Counted from the stretch's first letter, positions 38,079 through 47,827 are shown. The stretch is DNA of 64,000 bases from Maricaulis maris (GCF_036322705.1 NZ_AP027270.1:1303501-1367500), one strand, 5' to 3'. Translations and numbers: made by a program. Notes: generated from the letters alone by a model not told the origin.

Positions 38079-38440
38079 TCAGTTGGCGTGACATATTCCC
38101 TTCCCGCGAAACATGGGCAAGGTTCAGCACTCTTGGAGGTGTCGCGGCGATCCTGATCGCGATTGTGTCCGCTTTGGGTCTGGCGGTTCTGCGATATGGG
38201 GCCGAGCAGCTCGCCTGGGCTGGCCTTGCGATCGTTTTGATGGCCTGTTTGTATCTGGTCTGGCGGACCCACTCCTTGGGTTTTTCGGTGACTGGCGCTG
38301 TCCTGCTGGTTGGAGTCGCGATGCATTTGGCGTTCGGTACCAATTTCGGCGACATTTTCGTCCAAGTGATTGCTGCCATCTACGTATTGCAGGCGGCTTG
38401 GTACGCGCGCTTCCTGCCACAGCGAAAAATGCGACTATGA
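38075..38440 (+). CDS. Small membrane protein between pdxJ and acpS
   Basis: 121 residues with three to four hydrophobic helices (for example [19 protein letters not shown] and [18 protein letters not shown]). The GTG start overlaps the pdxJ stop (GTGA) and the stop overlaps the acpS start (ATGA). This tight fit supports a real gene. Codon composition is somewhat less GC-rich than its neighbours. No family was recognised. Confidence 0.75.
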   Translation: MISWRDIFPSRETWARFSTLGGVAAILIAIVSALGLAVLRYGAEQLAWAGLAIVLMACLYLVWRTHSLGFSVTGAVLLVGVAMHLAFGTNFGDIFVQVIAAIYVLQAAWYARFLPQRKMRL

Positions 38441-38865
38441 TCATCGGCCTCGGCTCCGACCTGATGGATATTCGGCGTATCGAGAACTCGATCGAACGCT
38501 TCGGGGACCGCTTCATCCAGCGTGTCTTCACCGAGATCGAGCAGGCCAAGTCGGACAAGCGGCGGATGCGGGCGGCCAGCTATGCCAAGCGCTTTGCCGC
38601 CAAGGAGGCCGGCGCCAAGGCGTTGGGTACCGGGATTGCGCGCGGGGTCTCCTGGAAGGAGATCGGCGTTGTCAATCTGCCCGGCGGCAAGCCGACCTTG
38701 GAATTCAAGGGCCGGGCGCTGGAGCGCGCCCTGGCGCTGACCCCGCCCGGCCATGAGCCCTTTGCCCATATCACCATCACCGATGACCATCCCTGGGCCC
38801 AGGCTTTTGTCGTGCTGGAAGCGCGGCCGCTGGGTCACCATCTCGACGGGCTCGCTCATGGCTGA
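38437..38865 (+). CDS. acpS: AcpS, holo-[acyl-carrier-protein] synthase
   Basis: 142 residues from the ATG at 38437. It transfers 4'-phosphopantetheine from CoA to acyl carrier protein. The metal-binding motif is [34 protein letters not shown] and the second is [28 protein letters not shown], both complete. The stop overlaps the rnc start by 8 bp. The pdxJ-acpS-rnc-era order is a conserved bacterial operon. Confidence 0.95.
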   Translation: MIIGLGSDLMDIRRIENSIERFGDRFIQRVFTEIEQAKSDKRRMRAASYAKRFAAKEAGAKALGTGIARGVSWKEIGVVNLPGGKPTLEFKGRALERALALTPPGHEPFAHITITDDHPWAQAFVVLEARPLGHHLDGLAHG

Positions 38866-39544
38866 TCCGATCGCCCAGCTGGAAACCCGGATAGGCTATG
38901 TCTTCACCGACAAGAGCCTGATCGAGCGCGCCCTGACCCATGGCAGTTTCGCCGAGGGCCGCAAGACCATCCCGACCTATGAACGGCTCGAATTTCTCGG
39001 CGATCGCGTGCTTGGCCTGATGACCGCGGAAGCGCTCTTCAAGTCCTTCGACAAGGCCGATGAAGGCGCCCTCGCGCCACGGCTGAACTCGATGGTCCGC
39101 AAGGAGACCTGCGCCGATGTGGCGCGTGCGGTCGATCTCGGCGCGGCGCTGCGGATTGGCCGTTCGGAAGAGAAGGGCGGCGGTCGCAACAAGAATTCCA
39201 TCCTCGGCGATGCCTGCGAGTCGCTGATGGCGGCGATCTACCTCGATGGCGGCCGCCCGGCGGTCCAGGCCTTCTTTGATCATCATTGGGGGCCGCGCAT
39301 CGAGGCGCTCAAGGCCAAGCCGCTGGACGGCAAGTCGGCGCTGCAGGAATGGGCCGCGAAGACCGGCCATGGCGTTCCGCGCTATACACTCACCGAACGA
39401 TCCGGGCCGGATCACCGCCCCGTTTTCACCGTGCAGGTCACGGTCACACCCCTTGCGCCCGAGACGGGCGAGGGCAGTTCCAAGCAGGCGGCCGAGCGGG
39501 CCGCCGCCGAGGCGCTGCTGAAACGCGAAGGACAGCATGTCTGA
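38858..39544 (+). CDS. rnc: Rnc, ribonuclease III
   Basis: 228 residues from the ATG at 38858. It cuts double-stranded RNA in rRNA processing and regulation. The signature [19 protein letters not shown] and the second acidic site in [20 protein letters not shown] are intact, followed by a double-stranded RNA-binding domain with [21 protein letters not shown] and [14 protein letters not shown]. It overlaps acpS and era by 8 bp each. Confidence 0.96.
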   Translation: MADPIAQLETRIGYVFTDKSLIERALTHGSFAEGRKTIPTYERLEFLGDRVLGLMTAEALFKSFDKADEGALAPRLNSMVRKETCADVARAVDLGAALRIGRSEEKGGGRNKNSILGDACESLMAAIYLDGGRPAVQAFFDHHWGPRIEALKAKPLDGKSALQEWAAKTGHGVPRYTLTERSGPDHRPVFTVQVTVTPLAPETGEGSSKQAAERAAAEALLKREGQHV

Positions 39545-40481
39545 TACTCCCAAACGCTGCGGCTTTGTCGCCGTCATCGGTTCGCCCAATGCCGGCAAGT
39601 CGACCCTGGTCAATGCGCTGGTCGGCGAGAAGGTCACCATCGTCACCCACAAGGTGCAGACGACCCGCTTCGCCGTGCGCGGCGTGGCGCTGGCCGGTGA
39701 GGCCCAGATCGTCCTTGTCGACACGCCCGGCGTGTTCGCGCCCAAGACCCGGCTCGACAAGTCGATGGTGGCGGCGGCCTGGACCGGAGCCGGTGAGGCA
39801 GACTCGATCATGCATGTGGTCGATGCCGGCGCCCGTGCCCGCATGGAGCATGGCGGCTCCAAGAGCGGCGATAGCCGCATGGTCGAAGATGATGACCGCG
39901 TCACCGAAGGCCTGCGCAAGAGCCAGCAGAAGGCCATTCTCGTGCTCAACAAGGTCGATCTGATGCCGCGCGACCAGCTGCTGGCGATGTCGCAGGACCT
40001 CTACGAGACCGGCGTCTATTCCGAAGTCTTCATGATCTCCGCCAAGACCGGCTCTGGCGTGCCGCAGCTGCGCGCCTTTCTCGCCGACCTGATGCCGGAA
40101 GGCGTCTGGCACTATCCGGCCGACCAGGTCGCCGACCTGCCGGCCCGGATCCTCGCGGCCGAGATCACCCGCGAGAAAGTCTATCTGCGCCTGCACGAGG
40201 AATTGCCCTACGCCTCGATGGTCGAGACCGAGGTCTGGAAGAAGCTGCGCGACGGTTCGCTGCGCATTGAGCAATCCATCATCGTCGAGCGCGAGACCCA
40301 GAAACCCATCGTGCTGGGCAAGGGCGGCAGCGCCGTGAAAGCCATCGGCGAAGCCTCCCGCCGCGAACTTGAAGAGGTGCTGGGCTGCAAGGTCCACCTC
40401 TTCCTCAATGTGAAAGTCGACGCCAAATGGATGGCGCGGCGCTCGCACTACAAGGATGTGGGTCTGGATTTCGACGTCTGA
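39537..40481 (+). CDS. era: Era, ribosome-maturation GTPase
   Basis: 314 residues. G1 motif GSPNAGKST, G2 region VQTTRFAVRG, G3 VDTPGVF, G4 NKVD, and a C-terminal KH domain with VERETQKPIVLGKGGSAVKAIGEASRRELEEVLGCKVHLFLNVKV. It binds the 3' end of 16S rRNA in 30S assembly. In relatives recO normally follows directly; here an 8-kb accessory region separates the two. Confidence 0.96.
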   Translation: MSDTPKRCGFVAVIGSPNAGKSTLVNALVGEKVTIVTHKVQTTRFAVRGVALAGEAQIVLVDTPGVFAPKTRLDKSMVAAAWTGAGEADSIMHVVDAGARARMEHGGSKSGDSRMVEDDDRVTEGLRKSQQKAILVLNKVDLMPRDQLLAMSQDLYETGVYSEVFMISAKTGSGVPQLRAFLADLMPEGVWHYPADQVADLPARILAAEITREKVYLRLHEELPYASMVETEVWKKLRDGSLRIEQSIIVERETQKPIVLGKGGSAVKAIGEASRRELEEVLGCKVHLFLNVKVDAKWMARRSHYKDVGLDFDV

Positions 40482-41776
40482 TCGGTGCGCGGCCTGGTTA
40501 TCAAGGGCTTGATACTCAGGTTTCCAAATGTCAGGCGGCAAAAATATCTGTTTCCAGTAGACGGTACACATTCATCTTCGGAGTGATGAGCGGAGCTAAT
40601 GTTCGTTGCATAAACTTTCGGGCTGAGTTTCCACACTTTGTAAGTGCTAGTTTTCGTTTCACTTCGGTGTAAATCAATCCGGAAGCTGCTTTAATGTCGT
40701 CGGGCGCCTTCTTGCGGCTGTGTAGACCAGCCACCGCTGTATCAAAGGCTGCATGGACTTCGTCCACCTTTTCGGGCGATCCGACGTGTTCGCAAAGTGC
40801 AGAAAGTACCTCTTTGTCGAATAAATATGATTCAATATTGCGCATCGATAGCACGTTTATTCATTCACGCTTCTTCTCAGCTACATCTTCTTTGCTGTGG
40901 TCGTCTCGATCAATGAGCCGGATTATTCTTGATCCTGCAAGTAGTACGCTCAAGCCGTATAGGAAGCTTTGTCGATCGCCCTCTACTTCGTGACAGTTCC
41001 CCACGCCAAGAAATTTGATCGACGGATACTTGGAACAAAATATTGCTTCGTAGCATGAAGCATCAAATCCCGCGTCGGTTCGGGACATCTCGCCTTCGCA
41101 CAATACGACTGTTTCTGGCGCCACGAGTGAAGCGAAATCGTCGAGCGCAACATTTAGAACCTCGTCCCAAAATCTTCTGTCTGGCACTTCGGGTTCGAGC
41201 GTTACGCTGGAGTCAAAATCGCATTTGCCAAAATCCAGAAAGACAACCTGATCTGAGTTTTCTTTATATAAGTCACGTGCTCGCCGCATCATCCCAATGG
41301 AGTGGGTGGCGAGCCATAGTTGGCTGCGATCTGGTACAAGCTTGAACAACTCTTCTAGCAGCTTCGCTTGTAACCTCGGGTTCATGTGCGCCTCGGGCTC
41401 GTCAATGCAATAAACCGTCTCGTTAAATGCTTTGCGTTTCACGATAATGTCGAGGATCAAGTCGAATGCGGCTTTCTCGCCACCGGAGAGGTTCTGATAT
41501 GGAAATCTTTTGCTAGTTCCTTTATCAAAAAAGAAGGTGCCGTCTTCGAGCGGGTCTCCAAAGTCATTCAGAGTTAGGTCGCCAAACAGGCGCTTCATTG
41601 ACGCTCGAATGTCGCCAATAGTCTTCCGTCTAAATTCACCAATAGTTGTGTCTTCGCTTTCATCCTTGTAAACGGATGCAAAGACCTGTGAAATCATTCG
41701 GCTGTAATTCTTTGATACTGTCGCATCATTGTCGCTGAACCTGTTAATACTATTTTCGTCTAAGGGGGAGCCTAGG

Positions 41777-42808
41777 TGTGAACTCTCATAAGGTTGTTCA
41801 TCGGGATTGAGTCCTTGAGACTGGTTGTTGCGACACAATCAGCAGGAGGATCGCCCCCGATGAACAGCCATAGAAATGCCAGAACCACACCGTTTTCGCG
41901 AGCCCTGATTGTCGAACGCCGACTGTCGGGCGAGAGTGTTGAGGTGATTGCCGCCTCTTTGGGCATCTCCGTCCGCACCGTCTACAAGTGGATTTCGCGT
42001 CACCGCGAGGGCGGGTGCGCGGCGCTTGAAGATGGCGCAAGCGCGCCCGCCCGGCCTGCCGGGGCTTACGATAACTGGTGGGTTGAGGCGGCCGCGCAGC
42101 TGCGCCGGGATTACCGCATGACGGCGTCCGAGATCGCCGAGCGGCTGCGGCTGGCGCGCTCGACCGTGGCCCGTTGGCTCAAGCGGCTCGGCCTGGGCCG
42201 GCTGGGCGCGTTGACACCGCGTGCGCCGGTAATCCGCTATCAGCGCGAAAGGCCTGGCGAGCTCATCCATCTGGACATCAAGAAGCTGGGACGCTTCGAA
42301 AAACCGGGTCATCGCGTCACCGGACAGCGCAAGGGCAACCGCAATCGCGGTGCCGGCTGGGAGTGTGTCCACGTCGCCATCGATGACGCGACCCGGCTGG
42401 CCTATGTCGAGGTCCTGCCCGACGAGAAACGCGCCACCACGACCGGCTTCATGGTCCGGGCGCTGCGCTGGTTCAAGGCGCGCGGCATCATCGTCGAACG
42501 CATCATGACAGACAATGGCAGCCCCTACGTCTCGCGCCTGTTCGCAAAGGTGCTGGGCTGGCTCAAGATCCGCCACATCCGTACCCGGCCTTACACCCCG
42601 CGCACCAACGGTAAGGCCGAGCGCTTTATCCAGACCCTGCTCAGAGAATGGGCTTATGCCATCCCCTACCGCTCATCGGACAGCCGAAATCTCGATCTCC
42701 AGCGCTATCTCGACTGGTACAACACCGCCAGACCGCACTATGCTCTCGCCAAGCAATCGCCAGCCAATAGGCTCAACGACCTGCTGAACAACGTCTTGAG
42801 AAACGACA
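41777..42808 (+). mobile_element. IS481-family insertion sequence, copy 1
   Basis: 1032 bp. It starts TGTGAACTCTCATAAGGTTG and its end, read inwards, is TGTCGTTTCTCAAGACGTTG, imperfect terminal repeats of IS481 type. It is flanked by CCTAGG (41771-41776) on the left and GCTAGG (42809-42814) on the right, i.e. the NCTAGN 6-bp target known for IS481, with one base different. It carries one transposase gene and interrupts the AAA/TOPRIM gene. Copy 2 at 49608-50639 is in the same orientation and differs at only a few bases. Confidence 0.93.
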
Positions 42809-42813
42809 GCTAG
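41860..42813 (+). CDS. IS481-family DDE transposase, copy 1
   Basis: 317 residues from the ATG at 41860 (MNSHRNARTTPFSR), with AGGAGG at 41844-41849. N-terminal helix-turn-helix ESVEVIAASLGISVRTVYKWIS, a second HTH MTASEIAERLRLARSTVARWL, then the rve catalytic core with the DDE residues in HLDIKKLG, IMTDNGSPYVS and TNGKAERFIQTL, and the end YNTARPHYALAKQSPANRL. The element itself ends inside the last sense codon: the third last residue triplet and the TAG stop are completed by the GCTAGG target copy, giving Ser then stop. Probably active. Confidence 0.93.
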   Translation: MNSHRNARTTPFSRALIVERRLSGESVEVIAASLGISVRTVYKWISRHREGGCAALEDGASAPARPAGAYDNWWVEAAAQLRRDYRMTASEIAERLRLARSTVARWLKRLGLGRLGALTPRAPVIRYQRERPGELIHLDIKKLGRFEKPGHRVTGQRKGNRNRGAGWECVHVAIDDATRLAYVEVLPDEKRATTTGFMVRALRWFKARGIIVERIMTDNGSPYVSRLFAKVLGWLKIRHIRTRPYTPRTNGKAERFIQTLLREWAYAIPYRSSDSRNLDLQRYLDWYNTARPHYALAKQSPANRLNDLLNNVLRNDS

Positions 42814-43351
42814 GCGATTCAACGAAGTTACTTGGAAAGCGGGATCGTTTCGGTAGGCAGACCTCGCGTAAAAGGCTTTCTTCCGATCATCTTGCTCCGT
42901 TGGGATACTGTCATGTAGTTCAACGTCGATGCCGCGTTGGACCGCTTGGGTTACGTTTTGGCGCATAACAGCAACGTCGGCGTCATCAGCTGCGGCAATA
43001 GACTTTACGTAGTAGGCTGGATCCCAGTTCACGCCATTGCCCTTTATTTTTGTTCGGAACCAAACGTTCAAAGCTTCAAAGAATGACGACTTCCCGCATC
43101 CGTTAGGCCCGGCAATTACCACTAAACGCGTCTCTGCAGGTATGTTCATCACCTGAAAATCAGTGAAGCGTTTGAATTTCTTTATTCTTATGTTGCGAAT
43201 TTTCATGTCAGACCTCACCGTAGCGACCCGGGAAATAGTTTTGGCTGTCAGTTGGTCGCTAGATTCTTCCCAGACCCGAATATAAGACTACAACTTAACC
43301 GAGAGCGTTGGAAAGGCATCCGGCTCACCCACGGTGTCCCGGGAACAAGAC

Positions 43352-43753
43352 TCACCTACAACCGCCCGCATGGAATGGCGTGATCAAGGCATAATCCTTG
43401 CCGTGCGGCCGCATGGCGAGACCTCGGCGATTGTCGAGGTGTTGACCCGTGAGCAGGGCCGGCATGCCGGGTTGGTGCGTGGCGGACGGTCTCGCTCGAT
43501 GCGGCCGATCCTCCAGCCAGGCAACCAGATCACGGCGAATTGGCGGGCGCGGCTGTCGGAACATCTCGGCATGTTCCAGATCGAGGCCGACGACCTGACG
43601 GCCGGCCTGGTGATGGAAGATCGCACCGCGCTGGCCGGTCTCAACGCCGCCCGGGCCATCGCTGTCATGTCGCCGCCCGAAGGCGAGGGTCACCCGCAAG
43701 GTCCATGCAGGCTTTCATCTCCTGCTGAACGCCTTCGACAATTTGCGCGTTGA
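43352..43753 (+). pseudogene. recO: recO 5'-end duplicate, frameshifted and truncated
   Basis: Bases 43352-43742 are a nearly identical copy of 48620-49009, covering the last 18 bases before recO and its first 124 codons (ATG at 43370). The first 108 or so codons differ from the intact gene at few sites. An extra A near 43699 (CCGCAAGGTCC against CCACAGGTCC) shifts the frame, and homology ends at TTCGACAAT (43742). A stop follows at 43751-43753. It encodes only the OB-fold N-terminus, so it is non-functional. Confidence 0.92.
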
Positions 43754-43754
43754 G

Positions 43755-46700
43755 CTATTTTGGGGTCCCGGTGCCCGGCGAGACGAATTGCGTGCCATCG
43801 CGACCCGGCCCGGCGATGGCCGCCTGATAGGACTCTTCGGTCGGCCAAGCGAGCAGGCTGCGTTGATGCCCGTCCGCAGTCGGGAAGAGGCCGCTCATCG
43901 AGCTTAGGTATTGCGGTTCAGGTCGCGCGATTCCACCTGTCAGTTCGGCGATCCATTCCGCGAGCTCGTAATAGTCGTCGAGATTGGCTTCATCGCCCGA
44001 GAAAACCTGGCAACCAGGCAGGTCCATGAAGCTCGTGCATTCCTCCGGGGTATGCTCGCTGAGGGAAAGATCCAGCAAGCGCTCGGTTTCATCTTGCAGA
44101 TGGTCGATCTCGGTGATCAGCCGCGGTATGGCGATCTGGGTCAGGGAATGCTGCACCTGGGTCCATGTGCGCAGACCTCTGAGCGTTTCTTCCGCATTTG
44201 CCAGCGCGCCATCCCCGAGCATTTCCAGGTCGAGGCCCACGGCAAAGAATGACACCTGCTGCATCATGGCCATCATTTCCCGGGGCATAGTGGGGCCGCC
44301 TCCGGGGCTGTTTGTCTGACTGGCCTGAAAGCCCCGCTCGAGAACCTCTTCAACGCTGCCGGCCGACCACATCAGTTCGGAAATGTCCACGCTGCCCCGG
44401 GTCAGCGGCGGATTGGAGGCATAGGCCCGGGCCCATGCCTGCACCATCAGGTCAGTGCCATCAAGAAATCCGATGGAGCCCTGCAATTGCTCGATATAGG
44501 TCGTGTAGAGATCTTGCCACAGGTCGATATCGGACTGGTCATGGGGCGGAGAATTGACCATCATCCCGATGGAGACGGGTTCACTCAACTGGGTCAGGAA
44601 ATAATACTGACCGCGTCTAGCCTCGATCAGGGCGACGCCTGACTCAGCTCCCTCCTGGAGCGTCTGTCTTCGTTCACCGGCGAGCTCTTGCATGCAGACC
44701 AATTGATCGGAGAAGTACTCGCGTACGCGGGTAACGTCTTCGGAAAATTCGCTGGCGAGATCGGTCAGCTCGGCCGGCGTCATGCTCGGGGTGATGGTTT
44801 GTCGCAGATTGACGATCTCGAAGTCCGGGATTGCCGTCATGCACGGCCCGGAACCGCCCAGGTCCAGCGTGACCGTTTCCAATTCCATCGGTTCACGTAC
44901 CCGCAGGTAGTACTCGCCAACCGTTGGTCCCCGCGTCCAGAGGCTGGTTTCGTAGGCTGGCCGGAGGGTAAGGATGTAGTCATCGCCCGGATCCCAGTCA
45001 TAGTCGGAGACATCCAGAACCACCTGGGTATCGCGCCAGCTGATCACGCTCTCAAGGGCTCGGTGCCGACCGATCCCGGGCGGTTCGGCCATGACGAGTC
45101 CGGGCTGATCCCCAAAATCGCGGCCGTTCAGGATCAGCCGGTTATCGTCGACATAAAGAACGGCGGCGACGTTTTGATCTCGCAGCTCCGGATCATCCAA
45201 CAAAGTGATGACAGGGACGCGTGCGCACCAATTTGTAACCGCAGCGTCGTCGGTGAAGCGGGGTCGGTGACTTTGTCGCGTTGCGTCTGAAGGCACATAT
45301 CCCTGGTCGAGCCAGTAGGGGTTGTCCGGGTCATCGATTTCGTCTGATTCAACACCGCTGCCAGAGATCTGGCACATCGAGCGTACGGGGACGGACTGAA
45401 ACTCCCGTTCCCGGGAATTGCGCCCGCCATAGCTGGGGTGAGTCCCCTGATACATGCGTCCCGCCATGACTTCACACAGCTGGCGATTGCGGTCAGTGGG
45501 CTCGGCGCGCAGTTCTCGCAGCACGTCACGGTGCTCGCACCAATAGTCGGATCGCGCACCCGTGAAGGCACCATAAAGCGTCTGGATATCGCGCCCTCGG
45601 ACATCCGTTTCCGCTAGCGGCGCTACCGGCCCGCCATCGCTCTCGGCGATCAATCCGACCGGTTCGACATAACTGGGAAGGCCATACGAACCGCCTTCCT
45701 CAAAGCCCCAGACGGTGTTGGGATTGGCCAGGTCTTCCTGACCGAACAGGCTCGCGAGGCTGTGCGCGAATGAGATCATCTCGCCGCGCGCGACCTGTGT
45801 CCCGTCGGGTTCATCGCGGCCATAGAGCCATAGCCGGGCCGCATAGGCGACCAGTTCCGCGCGATCACCGAGAGCCTGGGTGGCGCTCGAGATTTGGTAT
45901 TCCGCCAGGGTCGGGCCGTCGAGGGGAACAGCAAAATCCACGGCGGCAATGAAGGCGAGCGAGCGCTCGGGATTGGGACCCAACAGACCGATCATCATCG
46001 ACTGGTTGGTTGCCCACATATTCCAGCAATCCTCCCGGTCGATGACGGCAAAATCCGGTGCGGACGCCGAGAGCGGGGCCTGATAAATGCCAAAGCCGCC
46101 CGCGTCATTGGGTCCGAGGGCGCGGATCACCTCTGACCACCCGGCGCCGGCGCACTGCCGCAGTCCCGCCAACTGGGTTGGGACATCCAGTGCCTGATCG
46201 GACGCGCCGGCAGCGTAGCTGCTCAGGCTGAAATTTCTGTCCAAGGCGTCCTGGAAGCGCTCATCCCCGATGCCCGGGGTGACGGGGCCGGCCTCGTCGG
46301 CACCGACGTGACGGTATTGCATCGGCACAGCAACATCGCCCGGCCCGGCAACGGGTGAGGACATGGGGTCCGCCCGCGTCAGGAGTATTTCCATCCAGCG
46401 GTGTTGGTTTACCAGGGATTCAGAGCCGTGGATGAGCCCGGCGAGGCCGCCGATCACGATGTGCTCTGGCAGGCTGGCGGGCTCCTGCTGTGGGTCTGGC
46501 GCGTTCCAGCGCTCCCACATGTGACCGATCGCCCAACGGTCCTGGAGGAAGTGCTGAGCATAGCCTTCATAGGCCAGTGCCAGCAACTCGGCCTCTTTCA
46601 ATTCGTTGGAAAACTGGTCGCGCTCAGCGTCGGTCATCGTTTCGCGCATCTCGCGGGCCCGCCGGGCGAGTGCGAGCGCATTGCGATGGTGATGCGCGTA

Positions 46701-47207
46701 CATCTCGGTCGCCTGCGATCCGAAATGGACCGAATTCAAGCCTCCCAGCCAGCCGAAAAACTCATGGCAGCGCGACGTGTAGGACGAATCCTGGAAGGCC
46801 GGACAGGTCGTGTTCTTGTTGAGCCAGTCATAAAGTCCGTAGCTATAATCGGGCAGGCCGGCGAAGTGCCCCGGCGGCGGTATCCGGCGCTCTTCGACGG
46901 CGGTCTCCGGATCATCCCCGGCGCGGGCCGTGTCGGCCATCTCATCCGCCCGGAAGTAGCTGGCATTGAGATCCACCACATCCAGAGTCGCGCTGCCGCC
47001 TCGCCCGAACAACCGGCGCAATTCACCGGTCGGGTCGAGATGATCAAAGGTCACGTCGCTGACATGGCTGTGTTCCGGCAAGCTCGCAGACGGCGCCTCC
47101 TGATAGATCGACATCCAGGGATGGCCGGTGATGACGCGGGTATCCCAGGCCGTCAGCGCAAGTCCGATTGCGGCTGCGACGGTCAGCGTTGCAAGTTTGC
47201 GGTTCAT
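43755..47207 (-). CDS. Very large exported Zn-phospholipase C/nuclease-like protein
   Basis: 1150 residues with a signal peptide (MNRKLATLTVAAAIGLALTA). Residues about 45-235 are helical and histidine-rich: EHSHVSDVTFDHLDPTG, LNSVHFGSQATEMYAHHHRNALAL, and YAQHFLQDRWAIGHMWERW, where His219, Asp223 and His229 have the H-x3-D-x5-H spacing of zinc-dependent phospholipase C and S1/P1 nuclease. The middle (about 650-790) looks beta-rich and IPT/TIG-like (NRLILNGRDFGDQPG). The rest is unassigned. Its start overlaps the stop of the upstream lipoprotein (ATGA). It is the main cargo of the block between the two recO copies. Enzyme activity is inferred only from the motif. Confidence 0.75.
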   Translation of the reverse strand: MNRKLATLTVAAAIGLALTAWDTRVITGHPWMSIYQEAPSASLPEHSHVSDVTFDHLDPTGELRRLFGRGGSATLDVVDLNASYFRADEMADTARAGDDPETAVEERRIPPPGHFAGLPDYSYGLYDWLNKNTTCPAFQDSSYTSRCHEFFGWLGGLNSVHFGSQATEMYAHHHRNALALARRAREMRETMTDAERDQFSNELKEAELLALAYEGYAQHFLQDRWAIGHMWERWNAPDPQQEPASLPEHIVIGGLAGLIHGSESLVNQHRWMEILLTRADPMSSPVAGPGDVAVPMQYRHVGADEAGPVTPGIGDERFQDALDRNFSLSSYAAGASDQALDVPTQLAGLRQCAGAGWSEVIRALGPNDAGGFGIYQAPLSASAPDFAVIDREDCWNMWATNQSMMIGLLGPNPERSLAFIAAVDFAVPLDGPTLAEYQISSATQALGDRAELVAYAARLWLYGRDEPDGTQVARGEMISFAHSLASLFGQEDLANPNTVWGFEEGGSYGLPSYVEPVGLIAESDGGPVAPLAETDVRGRDIQTLYGAFTGARSDYWCEHRDVLRELRAEPTDRNRQLCEVMAGRMYQGTHPSYGGRNSREREFQSVPVRSMCQISGSGVESDEIDDPDNPYWLDQGYVPSDATRQSHRPRFTDDAAVTNWCARVPVITLLDDPELRDQNVAAVLYVDDNRLILNGRDFGDQPGLVMAEPPGIGRHRALESVISWRDTQVVLDVSDYDWDPGDDYILTLRPAYETSLWTRGPTVGEYYLRVREPMELETVTLDLGGSGPCMTAIPDFEIVNLRQTITPSMTPAELTDLASEFSEDVTRVREYFSDQLVCMQELAGERRQTLQEGAESGVALIEARRGQYYFLTQLSEPVSIGMMVNSPPHDQSDIDLWQDLYTTYIEQLQGSIGFLDGTDLMVQAWARAYASNPPLTRGSVDISELMWSAGSVEEVLERGFQASQTNSPGGGPTMPREMMAMMQQVSFFAVGLDLEMLGDGALANAEETLRGLRTWTQVQHSLTQIAIPRLITEIDHLQDETERLLDLSLSEHTPEECTSFMDLPGCQVFSGDEANLDDYYELAEWIAELTGGIARPEPQYLSSMSGLFPTADGHQRSLLAWPTEESYQAAIAGPGRDGTQFVSPGTGTPK

Positions 47208-47827
47208 GGCTGACCGTCCTCGGGGCGACAGGGGCCTCCCGCTGTCAAGAACACGGCATCAAAGGCCGCCAGCTCATCGGCGAGCCCGGACAGCCGGACA
47301 AATTCATCCTTGCAGGATTGTTCGACGGCTGCCGCTGCGACGCAGGCGCCGAGCGTGTTGCCGCCATCGGCGCAAGCGACGATGCCGCCCAGAGCGTTGC
47401 CCCAGCGGACGACCGCGTCATTGCGTTCCGGGTCATAGTAGATCTCGATCCCCGGTGCCCCATGCCCGCCGGAGATTGATCCCGCATTCACGCAAGTCGG
47501 TGATCCGCCACAGGGTTGGCGTGGTTCCACGGTGGGAAGCGACCCCACGGTCATTCCAGCCGGAACGGGCAGGGCAGGATCCATGGTCGCCGGGGCGGTT
47601 CCGGCTTCAGTCCGGTCAGGCGACTTGCCAGGCAACAGCGTTTCTTCCGGTTCAACCGGCGCCGGCAAGGCCGTGTCCCGTCCGAGATCAGCTTGCTGTT
47701 CAATCTGCGGAGGGGGAAGTTTGTCGGCGATTTCTGTCTCTTGCGTGTCGTCGCCACCACCGCAAGCCATCAGAAAACTGGCCAAGAGTCCGACAATGGC
47801 AGGCCGGATTTTGCCTGATGCAGCCAT
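47204..47827 (-). CDS. Lipoprotein coupled to the 1150-residue protein
   Basis: 207 residues from the ATG at 47827. The leader has a lipobox LMAC (MAASGKIRPAIVGLLASFLMACGGG), so it should be a lipoprotein. Residues about 30-90 are a Pro/Glu/Thr/Ala-rich linker; the C-terminal domain (from about 100) has six or more cysteines (QPCGGSPTC, IVACADGG, LGACVAAAAVEQSCKDEF, GGPCRPE) and probably disulphides. The stop codon overlaps the start of the large gene as ATGA. It may anchor or chaperone the large protein. The frame is open to 47881, but the lipobox start is preferred. Confidence 0.75.
   Translation of the reverse strand: MAASGKIRPAIVGLLASFLMACGGGDDTQETEIADKLPPPQIEQQADLGRDTALPAPVEPEETLLPGKSPDRTEAGTAPATMDPALPVPAGMTVGSLPTVEPRQPCGGSPTCVNAGSISGGHGAPGIEIYYDPERNDAVVRWGNALGGIVACADGGNTLGACVAAAAVEQSCKDEFVRLSGLADELAAFDAVFLTAGGPCRPEDGQP

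Larger units (their letters stand above)
40531..43206 (-). pseudogene. AAA ATPase/TOPRIM (OLD-like) gene, broken by IS and stop codon
   Basis: The start is ATG at 43206. The N-terminal piece (to 42809) has MKIRNIRIKKFKRFTDFQV and Walker A GPNGCGKSS at residues 33-41. The gene is then split by the IS481-type element at 41777-42808. The second piece (41776-40864) has the ABC-type signature NLSGGEKAAFDLIL, Walker B YCIDEPEAHMNPRL and a TOPRIM-like part with VVLCEGEMS and RLIDRDDHS. TGA at 40863-40861 ends it, but the same frame continues to 40531 with RNIESYLFDKEVLSALC, which belongs to the same family. Removing the IS and one target copy joins the halves in frame as NRLGSPLDENS. The full product would be about 550 residues. 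Lower GC than neighbours suggests transfer; OLD-like ATPases often serve in phage defence. Confidence 0.85.

Noticed and set aside
40531-43206. Assignment of the broken ATPase to the PARIS (AriA/AriB) system
   Set aside because: The AAA part fits many OLD-like families and a DUF4435 match could not be confirmed by eye, so only the general family is stated.
43334-43753. Left recO copy as a functional short gene
   Set aside because: It has a one-base insertion relative to the intact copy and lacks the C-terminal domain, so it is listed as a pseudogene.
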